Source of the DNA: Bacteroidales bacterium
Lineage (GTDB): Bacteria; Bacteroidota; Bacteroidia; Bacteroidales; P3
Reading direction: 5' to 3'
NCBI GenBank assembly: GCA_024685285.1
Contig: JAIKVZ010000031.1
Coordinates: 123,998 to 187,997, forward strand
DNA: 64,000 nt
Shown here: in pieces, positions 30,001 to 37,469 of the stretch
How the letters are laid out: every line of letters starts with the position of its first letter
Position numbering within the stretch: the stretch's first letter is position 1
The notes under the pieces: generated by a model
The model's database searches: none
What the model was told of the DNA's origin: nothing
Seen by the model: the letters and a program-made list of their open reading frames with translations, nothing else
Program-made: the position numbers and the translations under genes

Positions 30001-33000
30001 ACCTATGTTGACGACGTCACCCTCGACACACTGCCCGCCTGCCGCAAGCCGGTCGACTTTGCAGTGGCCGAGAACAACAAGGCCTATGCTGCCACCCTCA
30101 AGTGGCGCGCCATCAACGGCGAACAGAACTGGCTGCTGCGCTACAGAGCCTCTGCCGACACCGTCGACACCGACCTCAACATAGCCGCCGCCGACGCCAC
30201 CCTTGACGAGGGCGTATACTACTACGAGCTCACCGGCCTCAACACCCGCACCGCCTATGTGGCCAATATCTACAGCCTCTGCGGTGAGGACACCTCGCTT
30301 GTGGCCAACAACACCGTGCGTTTCACCACCCTGAGCGACACCGCCTACATACAGCGCATGAGCATTGCCTCGCCCGCCGGTGCACAGATTGGCAACGCCG
30401 TCTTCGACCACGCCAGCAAGCGTATCGACATGGTTCTCCGCGCCGGTGAAGACATCACCGATGTGGCCCTTGCCTTCGTCCTCAACCCCGCCAGCGGTAC
30501 CTACATGATGTGGGGCAACGACACCGTGGTGAGCGGCGACAACAGCTTCGACTTCACCTACGGTCAGCTCTTCACCGTCTATCCTCCCGCCGCCGACGCC
30601 CAGCCCTTCAACTGGAATGTCTACGTCACCGAGGAGGCCTGCCCCAGCATCTACGACCTGCGTGTCACCGATCTGGGCCGCTCCTATGCCGAGCTCGAGT
30701 GGAAGGTTGGCCAGGCCGCCAGCATGGCTGCCCCGCAGACCCAGTTTGTGCTGCAGCTCAAGCATAACGCCGAGGTCCTCAGCACCGACACCATCACCGT
30801 CGAGGCCGACAGCATCGTCCGTGCCTACCGCCTCGAGGGCATACACCGTGCCACCAACTACACCGTAAGCATCAAGTCTGTCTGCAAAGACACCTGGAGC
30901 CAGAGTGTCGACTTCACCACTCCCGACCTGCCGTGCGATCCCACACAGGGTGGCGAACCCATCACCATCGGCACCGGTACCGGCACCAGCCGCTACTTTG
31001 CAGGTAGCTGCTACTACAATTATGGTGCTACTCAGTTCCTCTTCACAGCCAGCGAACTTGGCAGCGCACTGCCCATCAACAAGTTCTACGTCCATGTGTC
31101 TACTCCCGACGAGGATTACCTACCCGACTACCAGATCTATATGGCCAACACCACCCGCACTTCTCTCGCTGCCAGCACATACCTGACCGCGAGCGAGCTC
31201 ACCTATGTTGGCTCCTTCGCCTCGGCCATCGTAGACACTGGCTGGCTTGAGATACCTCTCGAGAACACCTTCAACTACGACGGCACCTCCAACCTCGTCA
31301 TTGCCATGTTCAACCAGACTGGCGAATACTCCAGCTCACTCTACATCAACTACACTTCCGCCAGCGGCAAGGGTCTCTACCGTTATGATGACGATGAGGA
31401 AAGCCGTGGCGATGTGAACACCGGTGGCAACTACACCGCTACCTCCTATCGTCCCAACATACGTTTCGAGGGTTGCGTGCCCGTGGCTCCGTGTGTGGCT
31501 CCCGAAGGCTTGACTGTCCAGCTCACCGGCGAGGGTACCACCTCTGCCGCCTTCACCTGGCAGCGTCCCGACAATGACGGCGACTCTATCTACCGCGCCG
31601 TTGTGCTCCGCGCCGACGACACCGTTGAGATCGACTCCCTCACCGTCTTCAACTACGAGGGCAACGGTTTAGGCTTCAGCGTCGACACCCTGGTGCCCTA
31701 CACCGACTATGTGGTCTATGTGATGAGCGTCTGCGGTAACGGCGACGGCAACTCGCCCACTTGGAGCGAGCAGACCTTCCGTACCAACAGCACCTGCCGC
31801 ACTCCCAGCAACTTGGTTGCTACCCTCACCGGTAAGAACCAGGTCACCCTCACTTGGGACGGCGACAACACTGAGGACACCACCGTCACTCTCCAGGCCA
31901 ACAACTTCTCGGTAATCGTCTCCTACAGCCCGGTCGAGAACTTCGACAGTGCCGTATTCGACACCACCGGCCTTGATGCTACCACCTATGTCATAGATGG
32001 TCTGGCCTACACCGACACCGTCTATATCTACATTGCCAATGTGTGCGAAGATGGCTCCTACTCGCCCTTCGTCGGCACCAGCATCGTCACTGCCGAGCAG
32101 TGCGCTGCCCCGGTCAACTTCGCAGCCTCCGAGATCGGTCTCACCGGTGCTCGCCTGAGCTGGGAGCGTGGCTACATGAGCGACGAGACCCAGTGGATGG
32201 TCCACCTCACCGACTTCGGCCTGATAGACACCACCTATGTGGTCGACACCAACAGCTTCGTCGTCACCTCGCTCTACACCGATATGGACTACGAGGCCAC
32301 CCTAAGCTATGTCTGCGGTGAAGACACCATCATTGGCGACACCATCGAGTTCCACACTCTCGCCCGCCAGGCCTGCATGGTTGTCGGCACCGGTACCAGT
32401 GGCGCAGCCTACCTCTTTGGTGCCAACACCAACTACAAATACGGCTATGGTCAGTCGCTCTACACTGCTGAGGAGATTGGCAACACTGGCACCGTCAGTT
32501 CAATTGCCTTCAAGGTCACCTCGGCAGCCACAGCGGCCTACAACGCCAATACCAACTACACCGTCTATATGGCCCTCACCAACCTCACCACCCTGTCGGC
32601 TTCCGACTTCGTGCCCTACAGCAGCCTGACCCAGGTTGCCACCATCACCGACATGGGCGACACCGGTTGGTATGAGATTACCCTTCCCGATCCCATCGAG
32701 CTCGACGGCACCCAGAACGTGGTTATAGCCGTGGCCAACAACACCACCGAGTACTCCGGTCACCCCAACTTCAGCTACACCAGCGTCACGGGTATGACTG
32801 TCTACCGCCAGAGCGACGGCACTCCTGCCTACGGCGATCCTACCAACGTCAGCTACGCCATGAGCACCACCAGCACCAGAACCAATGTCCGCTTCTGCTT
32901 CGACCTGCCAGAAGAGTCTGACTGCGGCGCTGCTGTGTCCAACCTGGCCTTCAGCGGTTCCACCGACACCACTGCCACCTTCAGCTGGTACTCCGGTGCA

Positions 33001-36000
33001 CGCGAGACCGAGTGGGTCTACTACGTGGTCAACGCCGAGACCGACGAGGTTGCCATAGACACTGCCATTGCCTACACCTCCAACCTGACCGTTACCGGCC
33101 TCGAAGCCAACAACGACTATGTGTTCTATGTGGCTCCGAACTGCGCCGATAGCGTCGACGCTTGGTCGCACGTGGCATTCTCCACTGTCTACAACTGCTT
33201 CCAGCCCATCGCTGCTGTTGCAACCGTCGACACCACTGCCAATACCGTCACCTTCACTGTCACCAACGACAGCCTGTGCGACGCCACCACCTTCATCTAC
33301 ACCTACTGGCCCGTTGGCGCCGACAGCCTGGCCGTCACCGTCACCGCCGGCAACAACTACCAGCCGCAGAACCTGCTGGGCTTCACCCGCTACCAGTGGA
33401 ATGTGCGTGCCGTCTGCAGCGAGAACGCCAGAAGTAAAGCCACCGCTGGCAACAACTTCAACACCTTCGGCACCCTCGCCCTGCCGTATGTTGAGGACTT
33501 CGAGGATGCCAACGGCATTTGGAACTACTGGGTCAACAACGTGCTTGAAGGTCCTGGTACCTACGGCTTCGGTCGCTACACCACAGCTGGTACCCTTATC
33601 CATGCCGGCGCAGCCAGCTACTGCTTGAGAGACCAGGGTAGTTCCACCGACATCACCCGTAGCAGCTGGGTCTCGCCCGAGTTCTATGCCGAGCCCGGCA
33701 CCAACTACATCTTCTCGGTCTGGATCTACCGCGGCAATTACTCCACATTGAAACCCAACGAAGGTATCCACATCTGGACCAGCGCCGACAACACCCTTGA
33801 CGCCAACGACAACGAGCTGATGTACATCCATCGTGAGTACACCCTCGATCCCGCCGTTGAGGAAACCGGTTGGTACCAGTACAGCGCCTTGCTGCCCACC
33901 AGCGGCGCCCAGCGCATCATCTTCGAGGGTATCAGCGAGTACGGTGCAGCCACCTACTTCGACGACTTGGTCATCCGTCCGCTCACTGCTGCAGACTATG
34001 CCACCGTCACCCTCCTCACCGACAGCCTTGGCACCGTCTATGGCGACACCACCGTCTTCCTCGGCACCGAGGTTACCATTGGCGCCACCGCTGCTGAGCA
34101 CTACCAGTTCAACAAGTGGAGCGACGGCAACACCGACAACCCGCGCGTGATACGCCTCACCAAGGACACCGTCCTCACCGCCGAGTTTGTGCCCTATCAG
34201 CACCTTGTTAGCGCCGAACCCGACGACGTGAGCCACGGTATCATCACCGGTACCGGCCGCTACGCCTACATGACCACCGCCACCCTGTTGGCTCGCGCCG
34301 CCCGCGGCTACGAGTTCTACATGTGGAGCGACAGCATCACCGACAACCCGCGCGAACTGCTCGTTGAAAGCGATACCAGCCTGGTGGCCATCTTCGGTCT
34401 GAAACGTGCCGCCGTCGACGTGATAACCCTCGTTGGCACCGACACCGCCCAGATTGCCGGCATCACCGGCACCGGCCGTTACCTCTTTGGTGACAGCGTG
34501 ACCCTCACCGCCACCGACGTCCACGGCTTCAACTTCATTGGCTGGGCCGATGACGACCAAGACACCCTCGAGGCTACCCGCACGTTCATCATGGGTGCTT
34601 CCGACACCTCCTTCACCGCCATCTACGACACCGCCGAGTTCACCCTCACCCTGCTCACCAACAATGACTCGCTCGGTACGGTCACCGGCGCAGGTACCTA
34701 TAAGTATATGCGTCAGGTAACCATCTCGGCTGTGGCCACCGGCAACAACTACTTCAGCCAGTGGAGCGACGGCAATGCCAACGCTACCCGCACCATAAGC
34801 ATTGACTCCAACATCACCCTCACCGCTATCTTCAGCGAAGTGCGGACCCACATGGTTACCCTCAACGCCAACAGCGCTCAGGGTACCGTCGAGGGCGCCG
34901 GCACTTACAACGAGGGTACCACCGTTACCGTGACTGCCACGCCCAACTACGGCTACATCTTCGCCGGTTGGAGCGACAGCAGCATGAACAACCCGTATAG
35001 CTTCGTGCTCACTCAGGACACCATACTCACCGCCAACTTCGTGTTCGACACCTTCACCGTGACTGTACAGAGCAACAACGGCACCATGGGTACCGTGAGC
35101 GAGAGCCAGCGTGTGAACTACACCGGCAGCGTGACCATCGCCGCCTACCCGGCAGCCGGCCACCGCTTCGTGATGTGGGACGACAGTGTGCAGACCAACC
35201 CGCGCACCATCACCAACGTCACCGAGAACATGACCTTCACCGCCATCTTCGCCACCAAGCAGTTCACCATCAACGCTCTGGCAATCAACGGTACTGTTGA
35301 GGGCACCGGCACCTACGACTTCGGCACCACCGCCACCCTCGTGGCCACCGCCAACACCGGTTACCACTTCGCTGGCTGGGCCGACGACACCGCCAACGCC
35401 TTCACTGCTACCCGTAACGTTGAGGTCGACACCAACCACATCTTCACCGCTCTCTTCGAGCCCAACGTGCACACTATCGCTCTCTCGTCGGCCGATACCA
35501 ACATGGGTACCGTCAACTTCAGCGACAGCACCACGTTCTTCAGCGCTCAGGTGGTTCTCCATGCCAAAGCCAAACACGGCTATGAGTTCAACGCTTGGAA
35601 CGACGGTAACACCGATTCTATCCGTGTCATCAATGTGGCCGACAGCAACTACACCTTCGTAGCCAGCTTCAAGGCTCGCAAGTTCCATGTCACCACCACC
35701 GTCAACAACACTGCTATGGGTAGTGTGACCGGCGCAGGCGACTACGACTACAACACCGACGCTGAGATTACCGCTATACCTAACGAGCACTTCGACTTCC
35801 TCTACTGGTCCGATGACAATACTCTGACCGATGCCACCCGCACCATCAGAGTGGTCAAAGACACCACCATCCGTGCCATCTTCGCTCCGCAGCGTCACCG
35901 TCTGCAACTCACCGTAAACGATACCACTCTCGGTTCGGTTGCTGTTACCGGTACCAACGTCACCGACACCACTGTTGCCTACAACTCCAGTGTCAGCGTG

Positions 36001-37272
36001 ACCGCCACTCCTGTTACCGGCTACCACCTCGCCTACTGGAGCGACGATACCACCAACACAAGAGCTACTCGTAACATCATAGTCACCGAAGACATGACCG
36101 TCACCGCTGTCTTCGCCATCGACTACTACACTCTGGCTCTTGAACCTAACCGTGCCGAGCGTGTCGACACCCTCATAGGTGGCGGTCGTTACGCCTACAA
36201 CACCACTGCCACTATCGAGGCCGAGGCTGCTGAAGGCTACTACTTCCGCTTCTGGGTCAAGTACGGCACCACCGACACCATCTACGACAACCCCGCTACT
36301 GTCACCATCACCGCCAACACCCGTTACATAGCTCACTTCGACGCTCGTCCCGCTACCATTAACGTCAGCGTCAACGACGCCGCCATGGGTGTGGCCCTCA
36401 TCAACGACAGTCTCACCACCTACACCACCATCTACGGCCAGCAGGTCAACCTCAAGGCTGTGGCATTCGACGGATACCGCTTCGTCAACTGGAGCGATGC
36501 CGACACCAATGCAGTGCGTGTGTATGTGCTGAACAGCGACAGCGTGAACCTCACTGCCAACTTCGAGCTCATACCTCCCACCACTGGTGTTGTGACACTC
36601 AACGTCAGCGGCAATGGCAACGGCGAGGTGTTTGGCGCCGGTGAGTATAACCTTGGCGACACCATCACCATCATCGCACGTCCTGCCGCCCACAGCCACT
36701 TCGTGACCTGGAGCGACGGCGTGACCGACACCCTCCGCACTCTCGTTGTGGTCAGCGACACCACCATCACCGCCGAGTTCGTCCTCGACCAGCACACCGT
36801 TACACTGCTCGCCGTCTGCGACAGCGCTAACATGACTGTTCCTGCCGAACTCTACGATGGCGCCGGTATCTTCGACTTCAACACCATGCACACCATCACA
36901 GCCCGCAGCAACGAGCACTTCCACTTCGTGAAGTGGGTCTGCGGTACTGTTGAGCGCACCGACAGCGTAGTGACCTTCATGGTCACCAGCGACACCACCT
37001 TCACCGCCGTCTACGAATACGTGAGCGGTGGTAGCCACGAAGGCATTGACGACGTCGAGGAAGGCCTCAATGTCGACATCTATGCCGCCGAAGGCCAGAT
37101 CTTCGTACGTGGTGCCGAGCAGCACATGGTCTATGTGTACGACGCTGTGGGTCGCCTGGTGATGAGCCAGAAGGCCAACGCCGAGCTCGTGGCAATGCCC
37201 ATGAGAGCCACCGGAGTCTACGTGGTCAAGGTTGACGGCGCTGCCGCCCGCCGCGTGGCCGTGGTGCGCTAA
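21034..37272 (+). CDS. Giant modular secreted protein (5412 aa) with fibronectin III, jelly-roll and InlB-like repeats and T9SS sorting tail
   Basis: A single uninterrupted frame. A signal peptide lies at MRRYLQRLLLIAALCVPWAM; ATG 21076 is an alternative start. From about residue 42 to 4320 the protein alternates three module types. The first is a roughly 170-aa beta module, seen six times (near 21.2, 23.7, 27.0, 28.4, 30.9 and 32.4 kb). The second is jelly-roll domains ending in YVDDVTL-like motifs. The third is fibronectin type III domains (opening CGNPRNFVVTAQTSSSVSFIW). Residues about 4320-5328 are 14 consecutive InlB-B-like repeats of about 72 aa, each with a GY.F..WSD core. The last 75 residues form a type A T9SS sorting domain ending VVKVDGAAARRVAVVR. 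The protein is very rich in Thr, Asp and Asn. It is probably a cell-surface adhesin or matrix protein; no catalytic domain was seen. A strong terminator follows. Confidence 0.93.
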   Translation: MTNKPKLLTKSLTTMRRYLQRLLLIAALCVPWAMGAQETLTVADGTNTSTTMPVYQTWMDSQPRTQLIYPEGRLVDMIGSEITKIKFYYNTTSTPGWSAQDLTIRLGIVDDSVFSSNTYYDTTGMTVVYTGLFPNNNGECELVFTTPFEYNGGNLLFAINDNVSGGSYSPTVPFKGKTTASGTKNGLYSYSTSISSTNFLPKITFTYEAGGCGNPRNFVVTAQTSSSVSFIWNKSKTGLEEGTGYQYVVVPADSTPSWTSPLTTTDTFCTVSGLAANTAYDLWIRSNCGTEQSRGTVFSFRTGCEAMNILPYSCNFDDSPAGSSNITNHPNFAFCWSRYEAPSADAAYRAYPYIYSGANAYSGTNAILFNVATSYNANYPASEFASFPQIAGSIAPSGLRVSFYARTSSTTSTDMVVVGVMTDPHDTTTFAPCDTVMVTGNTYHRYFASLASYSDITGGDYVTLRVRRVQTGGSDLYVDDAALETMPTCFEPLNPVATGTIYNSTSLSWTPQGTETEWRIQWRHVDSTEWNTVTGVTTNPYTVTGFDGLNEYELRVAAVCGSNVSGYSEVLTISTPCAPVNVTEDGFEYNFDNSAYNGTSTTSDFTIQCWHRLHNSTSTYIYPYQYSYASYAHSSPGLLYFYLSTTASYASSQFAVLPEVAEDVNTLRMAFYARVSVTGIKFVVGVMTDPTDSTTFVGVDTIQYTVTGSYTRTVVDFADYVGTGKYIAIKLSREFSATGYLYLDDVSLSVKSSCPTPTGLVATAASPETIQASWNAAAGATSYSVRLYESSLYNPENPDQNAMITINAGTDTSILLTGYGHDETTDMDITVSDQSIRYNHEYVVVVRANCGTTPADWSAGVKVSTPFDCDGDAYRDITVGTGTTNSSASSMGYTYLSSSYLRSFGVQLLTGAELKDMDIYEGDIRSVAWFMPSGAALNNVPMRIYMAHTDTTGLAVADTGRFNPRTMQLVWQGNMNWRQDQWLDFELTTPFHYAGTDSNLVIRVEIDTCLYRMRATGETGTYSYIRTTSRTGRSLYSYTSTSQYCYSTANFANVRLKMCVEEPYCFRLLSLKAEAIEDQPTAVRLTWKKDPRDLNNQGFLIFYGPDTLEGNPETTLGFTDYTGLNPIAATDTTCVVTGLNSNSQYRFFIQSYCGAVEDGVSEFVESNVVRTTCAPQEWPYTIGFERTADELSSSSSAANFGVYCWNRLTNYNRPYAYSSSSYAHEGTYSLYWSFDTIDTNYAIAVLPEMEESLDEAQMVFWARTNAGDTARLIFCSIIDDSLASLEPFDTVLVIGSTMTEYNKVLANISLPTGYERLALTVAKGDVLWLDDITVREDPGTLKPKSFAIVDGSLSQFGADFVFVDVDNSPRAPQYQIGIVSGEEWDAEDEEMVLINITRTDDNDTVYASATTLDPNVRYVAAVRAINPNQENEAKRTSEWSDPTPVFTTLCEPISAAELPYYEGFENVYSKVYTSYNATATASTPGVTYALKNSDVSCWDFAVTEGTPMAYIGKNATYRYDGDQYLVLASNSAQAYAYAVLPIFDNPVEYLRMSFYYRNHSTTSSNYALELGYVTNNQYDSTFVKIADFPVNNTYQFVDYIFNMDTVAVPNNANVRLAFRARYYSVYIDSITVFEAPACQYPRYFAATGENTAYTMPLRWVNSDLGADGIVRWDVMYIGGEDTLIRSIDADVDNDSVIRLQGQIVSCDTVWTDTTHTEYSLTNIVREADTMAFVLPNLNANTTYTLRIRSVGEYSGETFVSDWSQPISSALTRTLSDATDIIVARATYPEGVWVETNTDTATREITVTVDYGTPLNAIKLTLLGSPSNTGIYIDNMATPFSDTISYNFVIERTIIVRAEDTNITGEWTLIVEPELCTYPRNIAFSNIARRTFTASWQILDSRIYQYDIWADTLTLTDEALDTLPFVTVNDTTYNFEGLRRAHTYNVYVRAHCSNGELSRWAVAEVTTEDMPCSAESQPIIIGTATTTSKYLPMTTNYNYGYGQMLFKASELGQTGKINKISFNVSALATSTSYEPHYIFYVALTDLTELTASSYVPASELTQVGVVTEITQTGWYDIDLPEDIVIDGTKNLVIAVANQSGVWSGGPNFYYSSSSGTVVERHNDSYSEYGDPFNTSYALSATTYRPNIKFGFCIPGDPCPAVDTLYVEKNLDDPTEVTLHWTAEGDYASLYHLYVITDTNNFNPDSSTGYIIVNNADSVVVEELDANTQHFAYLKVFCQADGIDDGSSNWVPLTFKTNSYCRVPENVVMTKTGKKTVNLTYDFDATQAANYRYIVSTSVLTDNALETATPTMAHIDTNDINIELPEYSTFYHIYIGNDCGGTDGVSPYYYAGTVRTSDACPAPENLKVTEIDVTGALVTWKPAQFTDETTWQVNVTGTGVNQTFTVTDTFAVVTGLMPEQNYTVSVSTMCNETPGTAATRQFTTIAYVPCTQIGEGTSAYYYVPSSGYYHYSYTQTVFTPGELNNVGEIASIAYNYIIDSGTVHHLDIYMGTTAGDVSSAFATVTNFRHVFSGLHHFTNANGGWSSIALDSTFTYDGSANLVIAVYRNNVGETNYGSTARFGYHSATGMTRYRQSDSEFQIAADGNNSGTTAGTATANRPNMKICFNNEFGGCLPVTHLVTRDITTNSVTASWYKGGTETSWEYVNVGLGSDGDASATTDSALNANAQTTTNYTLTINNLEPDHAYTLYVRPVCTDTAADQPAWRAVSYMTKISCYAPNAVDTWRNTDVPEDSIDYRHIALIARHTDSVNNNLDLENFEYQVWPYANPQAGDTVTFLAGDSVTIGAERMRPGYFMAWRVRGICQPGDSSRWVQSYASIFDSLTLPYYENFNQNNTVTRMLWRGHSDIDDSTATYPNIAATSYYYIRFHSGESTTNISHEQYAVGPIMRDPVNTMMLTFHAWQSSTASAATKTLILGYPANDTTFVPIDTLEVTATAAASANLFEYYLDELPDSIHRIAFKWLNTGTATYQYTYVDDVTLDTLPACRKPVDFAVAENNKAYAATLKWRAINGEQNWLLRYRASADTVDTDLNIAAADATLDEGVYYYELTGLNTRTAYVANIYSLCGEDTSLVANNTVRFTTLSDTAYIQRMSIASPAGAQIGNAVFDHASKRIDMVLRAGEDITDVALAFVLNPASGTYMMWGNDTVVSGDNSFDFTYGQLFTVYPPAADAQPFNWNVYVTEEACPSIYDLRVTDLGRSYAELEWKVGQAASMAAPQTQFVLQLKHNAEVLSTDTITVEADSIVRAYRLEGIHRATNYTVSIKSVCKDTWSQSVDFTTPDLPCDPTQGGEPITIGTGTGTSRYFAGSCYYNYGATQFLFTASELGSALPINKFYVHVSTPDEDYLPDYQIYMANTTRTSLAASTYLTASELTYVGSFASAIVDTGWLEIPLENTFNYDGTSNLVIAMFNQTGEYSSSLYINYTSASGKGLYRYDDDEESRGDVNTGGNYTATSYRPNIRFEGCVPVAPCVAPEGLTVQLTGEGTTSAAFTWQRPDNDGDSIYRAVVLRADDTVEIDSLTVFNYEGNGLGFSVDTLVPYTDYVVYVMSVCGNGDGNSPTWSEQTFRTNSTCRTPSNLVATLTGKNQVTLTWDGDNTEDTTVTLQANNFSVIVSYSPVENFDSAVFDTTGLDATTYVIDGLAYTDTVYIYIANVCEDGSYSPFVGTSIVTAEQCAAPVNFAASEIGLTGARLSWERGYMSDETQWMVHLTDFGLIDTTYVVDTNSFVVTSLYTDMDYEATLSYVCGEDTIIGDTIEFHTLARQACMVVGTGTSGAAYLFGANTNYKYGYGQSLYTAEEIGNTGTVSSIAFKVTSAATAAYNANTNYTVYMALTNLTTLSASDFVPYSSLTQVATITDMGDTGWYEITLPDPIELDGTQNVVIAVANNTTEYSGHPNFSYTSVTGMTVYRQSDGTPAYGDPTNVSYAMSTTSTRTNVRFCFDLPEESDCGAAVSNLAFSGSTDTTATFSWYSGARETEWVYYVVNAETDEVAIDTAIAYTSNLTVTGLEANNDYVFYVAPNCADSVDAWSHVAFSTVYNCFQPIAAVATVDTTANTVTFTVTNDSLCDATTFIYTYWPVGADSLAVTVTAGNNYQPQNLLGFTRYQWNVRAVCSENARSKATAGNNFNTFGTLALPYVEDFEDANGIWNYWVNNVLEGPGTYGFGRYTTAGTLIHAGAASYCLRDQGSSTDITRSSWVSPEFYAEPGTNYIFSVWIYRGNYSTLKPNEGIHIWTSADNTLDANDNELMYIHREYTLDPAVEETGWYQYSALLPTSGAQRIIFEGISEYGAATYFDDLVIRPLTAADYATVTLLTDSLGTVYGDTTVFLGTEVTIGATAAEHYQFNKWSDGNTDNPRVIRLTKDTVLTAEFVPYQHLVSAEPDDVSHGIITGTGRYAYMTTATLLARAARGYEFYMWSDSITDNPRELLVESDTSLVAIFGLKRAAVDVITLVGTDTAQIAGITGTGRYLFGDSVTLTATDVHGFNFIGWADDDQDTLEATRTFIMGASDTSFTAIYDTAEFTLTLLTNNDSLGTVTGAGTYKYMRQVTISAVATGNNYFSQWSDGNANATRTISIDSNITLTAIFSEVRTHMVTLNANSAQGTVEGAGTYNEGTTVTVTATPNYGYIFAGWSDSSMNNPYSFVLTQDTILTANFVFDTFTVTVQSNNGTMGTVSESQRVNYTGSVTIAAYPAAGHRFVMWDDSVQTNPRTITNVTENMTFTAIFATKQFTINALAINGTVEGTGTYDFGTTATLVATANTGYHFAGWADDTANAFTATRNVEVDTNHIFTALFEPNVHTIALSSADTNMGTVNFSDSTTFFSAQVVLHAKAKHGYEFNAWNDGNTDSIRVINVADSNYTFVASFKARKFHVTTTVNNTAMGSVTGAGDYDYNTDAEITAIPNEHFDFLYWSDDNTLTDATRTIRVVKDTTIRAIFAPQRHRLQLTVNDTTLGSVAVTGTNVTDTTVAYNSSVSVTATPVTGYHLAYWSDDTTNTRATRNIIVTEDMTVTAVFAIDYYTLALEPNRAERVDTLIGGGRYAYNTTATIEAEAAEGYYFRFWVKYGTTDTIYDNPATVTITANTRYIAHFDARPATINVSVNDAAMGVALINDSLTTYTTIYGQQVNLKAVAFDGYRFVNWSDADTNAVRVYVLNSDSVNLTANFELIPPTTGVVTLNVSGNGNGEVFGAGEYNLGDTITIIARPAAHSHFVTWSDGVTDTLRTLVVVSDTTITAEFVLDQHTVTLLAVCDSANMTVPAELYDGAGIFDFNTMHTITARSNEHFHFVKWVCGTVERTDSVVTFMVTSDTTFTAVYEYVSGGSHEGIDDVEEGLNVDIYAAEGQIFVRGAEQHMVYVYDAVGRLVMSQKANAELVAMPMRATGVYVVKVDGAAARRVAVVR
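29026..29041 (+). repeat. Single fragment of the G-rich repeat inside the giant gene
   Basis: GTCGGGTTAGGTTCGG matches the consensus of the convergent-gap repeats (compare 44707 and 56475). It encodes VGLGS with codons GGG and TTA, which are uncommon in this strongly biased gene. It may be chance or a repeat remnant. Confidence 0.4.
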
Positions 37273-37333
37273 GCACTCGGAGTAACAACTGCAACCTCTT
37301 GGGAGACAGATAATCCCAACCGTAATACACCCC

Positions 37334-37370
37334 GCGGGGGCCGTGCCGGAAAGCACGGCCCCCGCTTTTT
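37334..37370 (+). terminator. Rho-independent terminator of the 16-kb gene
   Basis: A perfect 13-bp stem GCGGGGGCCGTGC/GCACGGCCCCCGC with a 6-nt loop (CGGAAA), followed by TTTTT. It lies 61 nt after the TAA stop and separates the giant gene from the Ser/Arg-rich gene. Confidence 0.93.
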
Positions 37371-37428
37371 ACTGCCAACTTTTCAGAAAATTCTGCAACA
37401 ATTGGGGTTTCCCCTGAAAAAAAGTTCG

Positions 37429-37436
37429 TACTTTTG
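37429..37436 (+). promoter_or_regulatory. -7 box TACTTTTG of the Ser/Arg-rich gene
   Basis: TACTTTTG matches the Bacteroidota -7 consensus and lies 33 nt before ATG 37470. An AAAGGAGA ribosome-binding site, unusually canonical for this phylum, stands just before the start. A TTG at 37402 is at a long spacing (24 nt), so the -33 element is unclear. Confidence 0.65.
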
Positions 37437-37469
37437 CAGCAGAAAACCAAAACAAAGAAAGGAGATATT

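Noticed and set aside
21034-37272. Possible merging of several adhesin genes by assembly error
   Set aside because: The frame is continuous with only one signal peptide at the start and one sorting tail at the end, and repeats are diverged enough to assemble. It cannot be excluded without reads, but nothing in the sequence indicates it.
32500-37356. Antisense open frame of 1618 aa opposite the 16-kb gene (also 806 aa at 24718-27138 and 586 aa at 21793-23553)
   Set aside because: The plus strand carries obvious domains, signal peptide and sorting tail. The antisense frames are Gly/Val/His/Asp-rich reflections of the strong C-ending codon bias, with no recognisable protein features.
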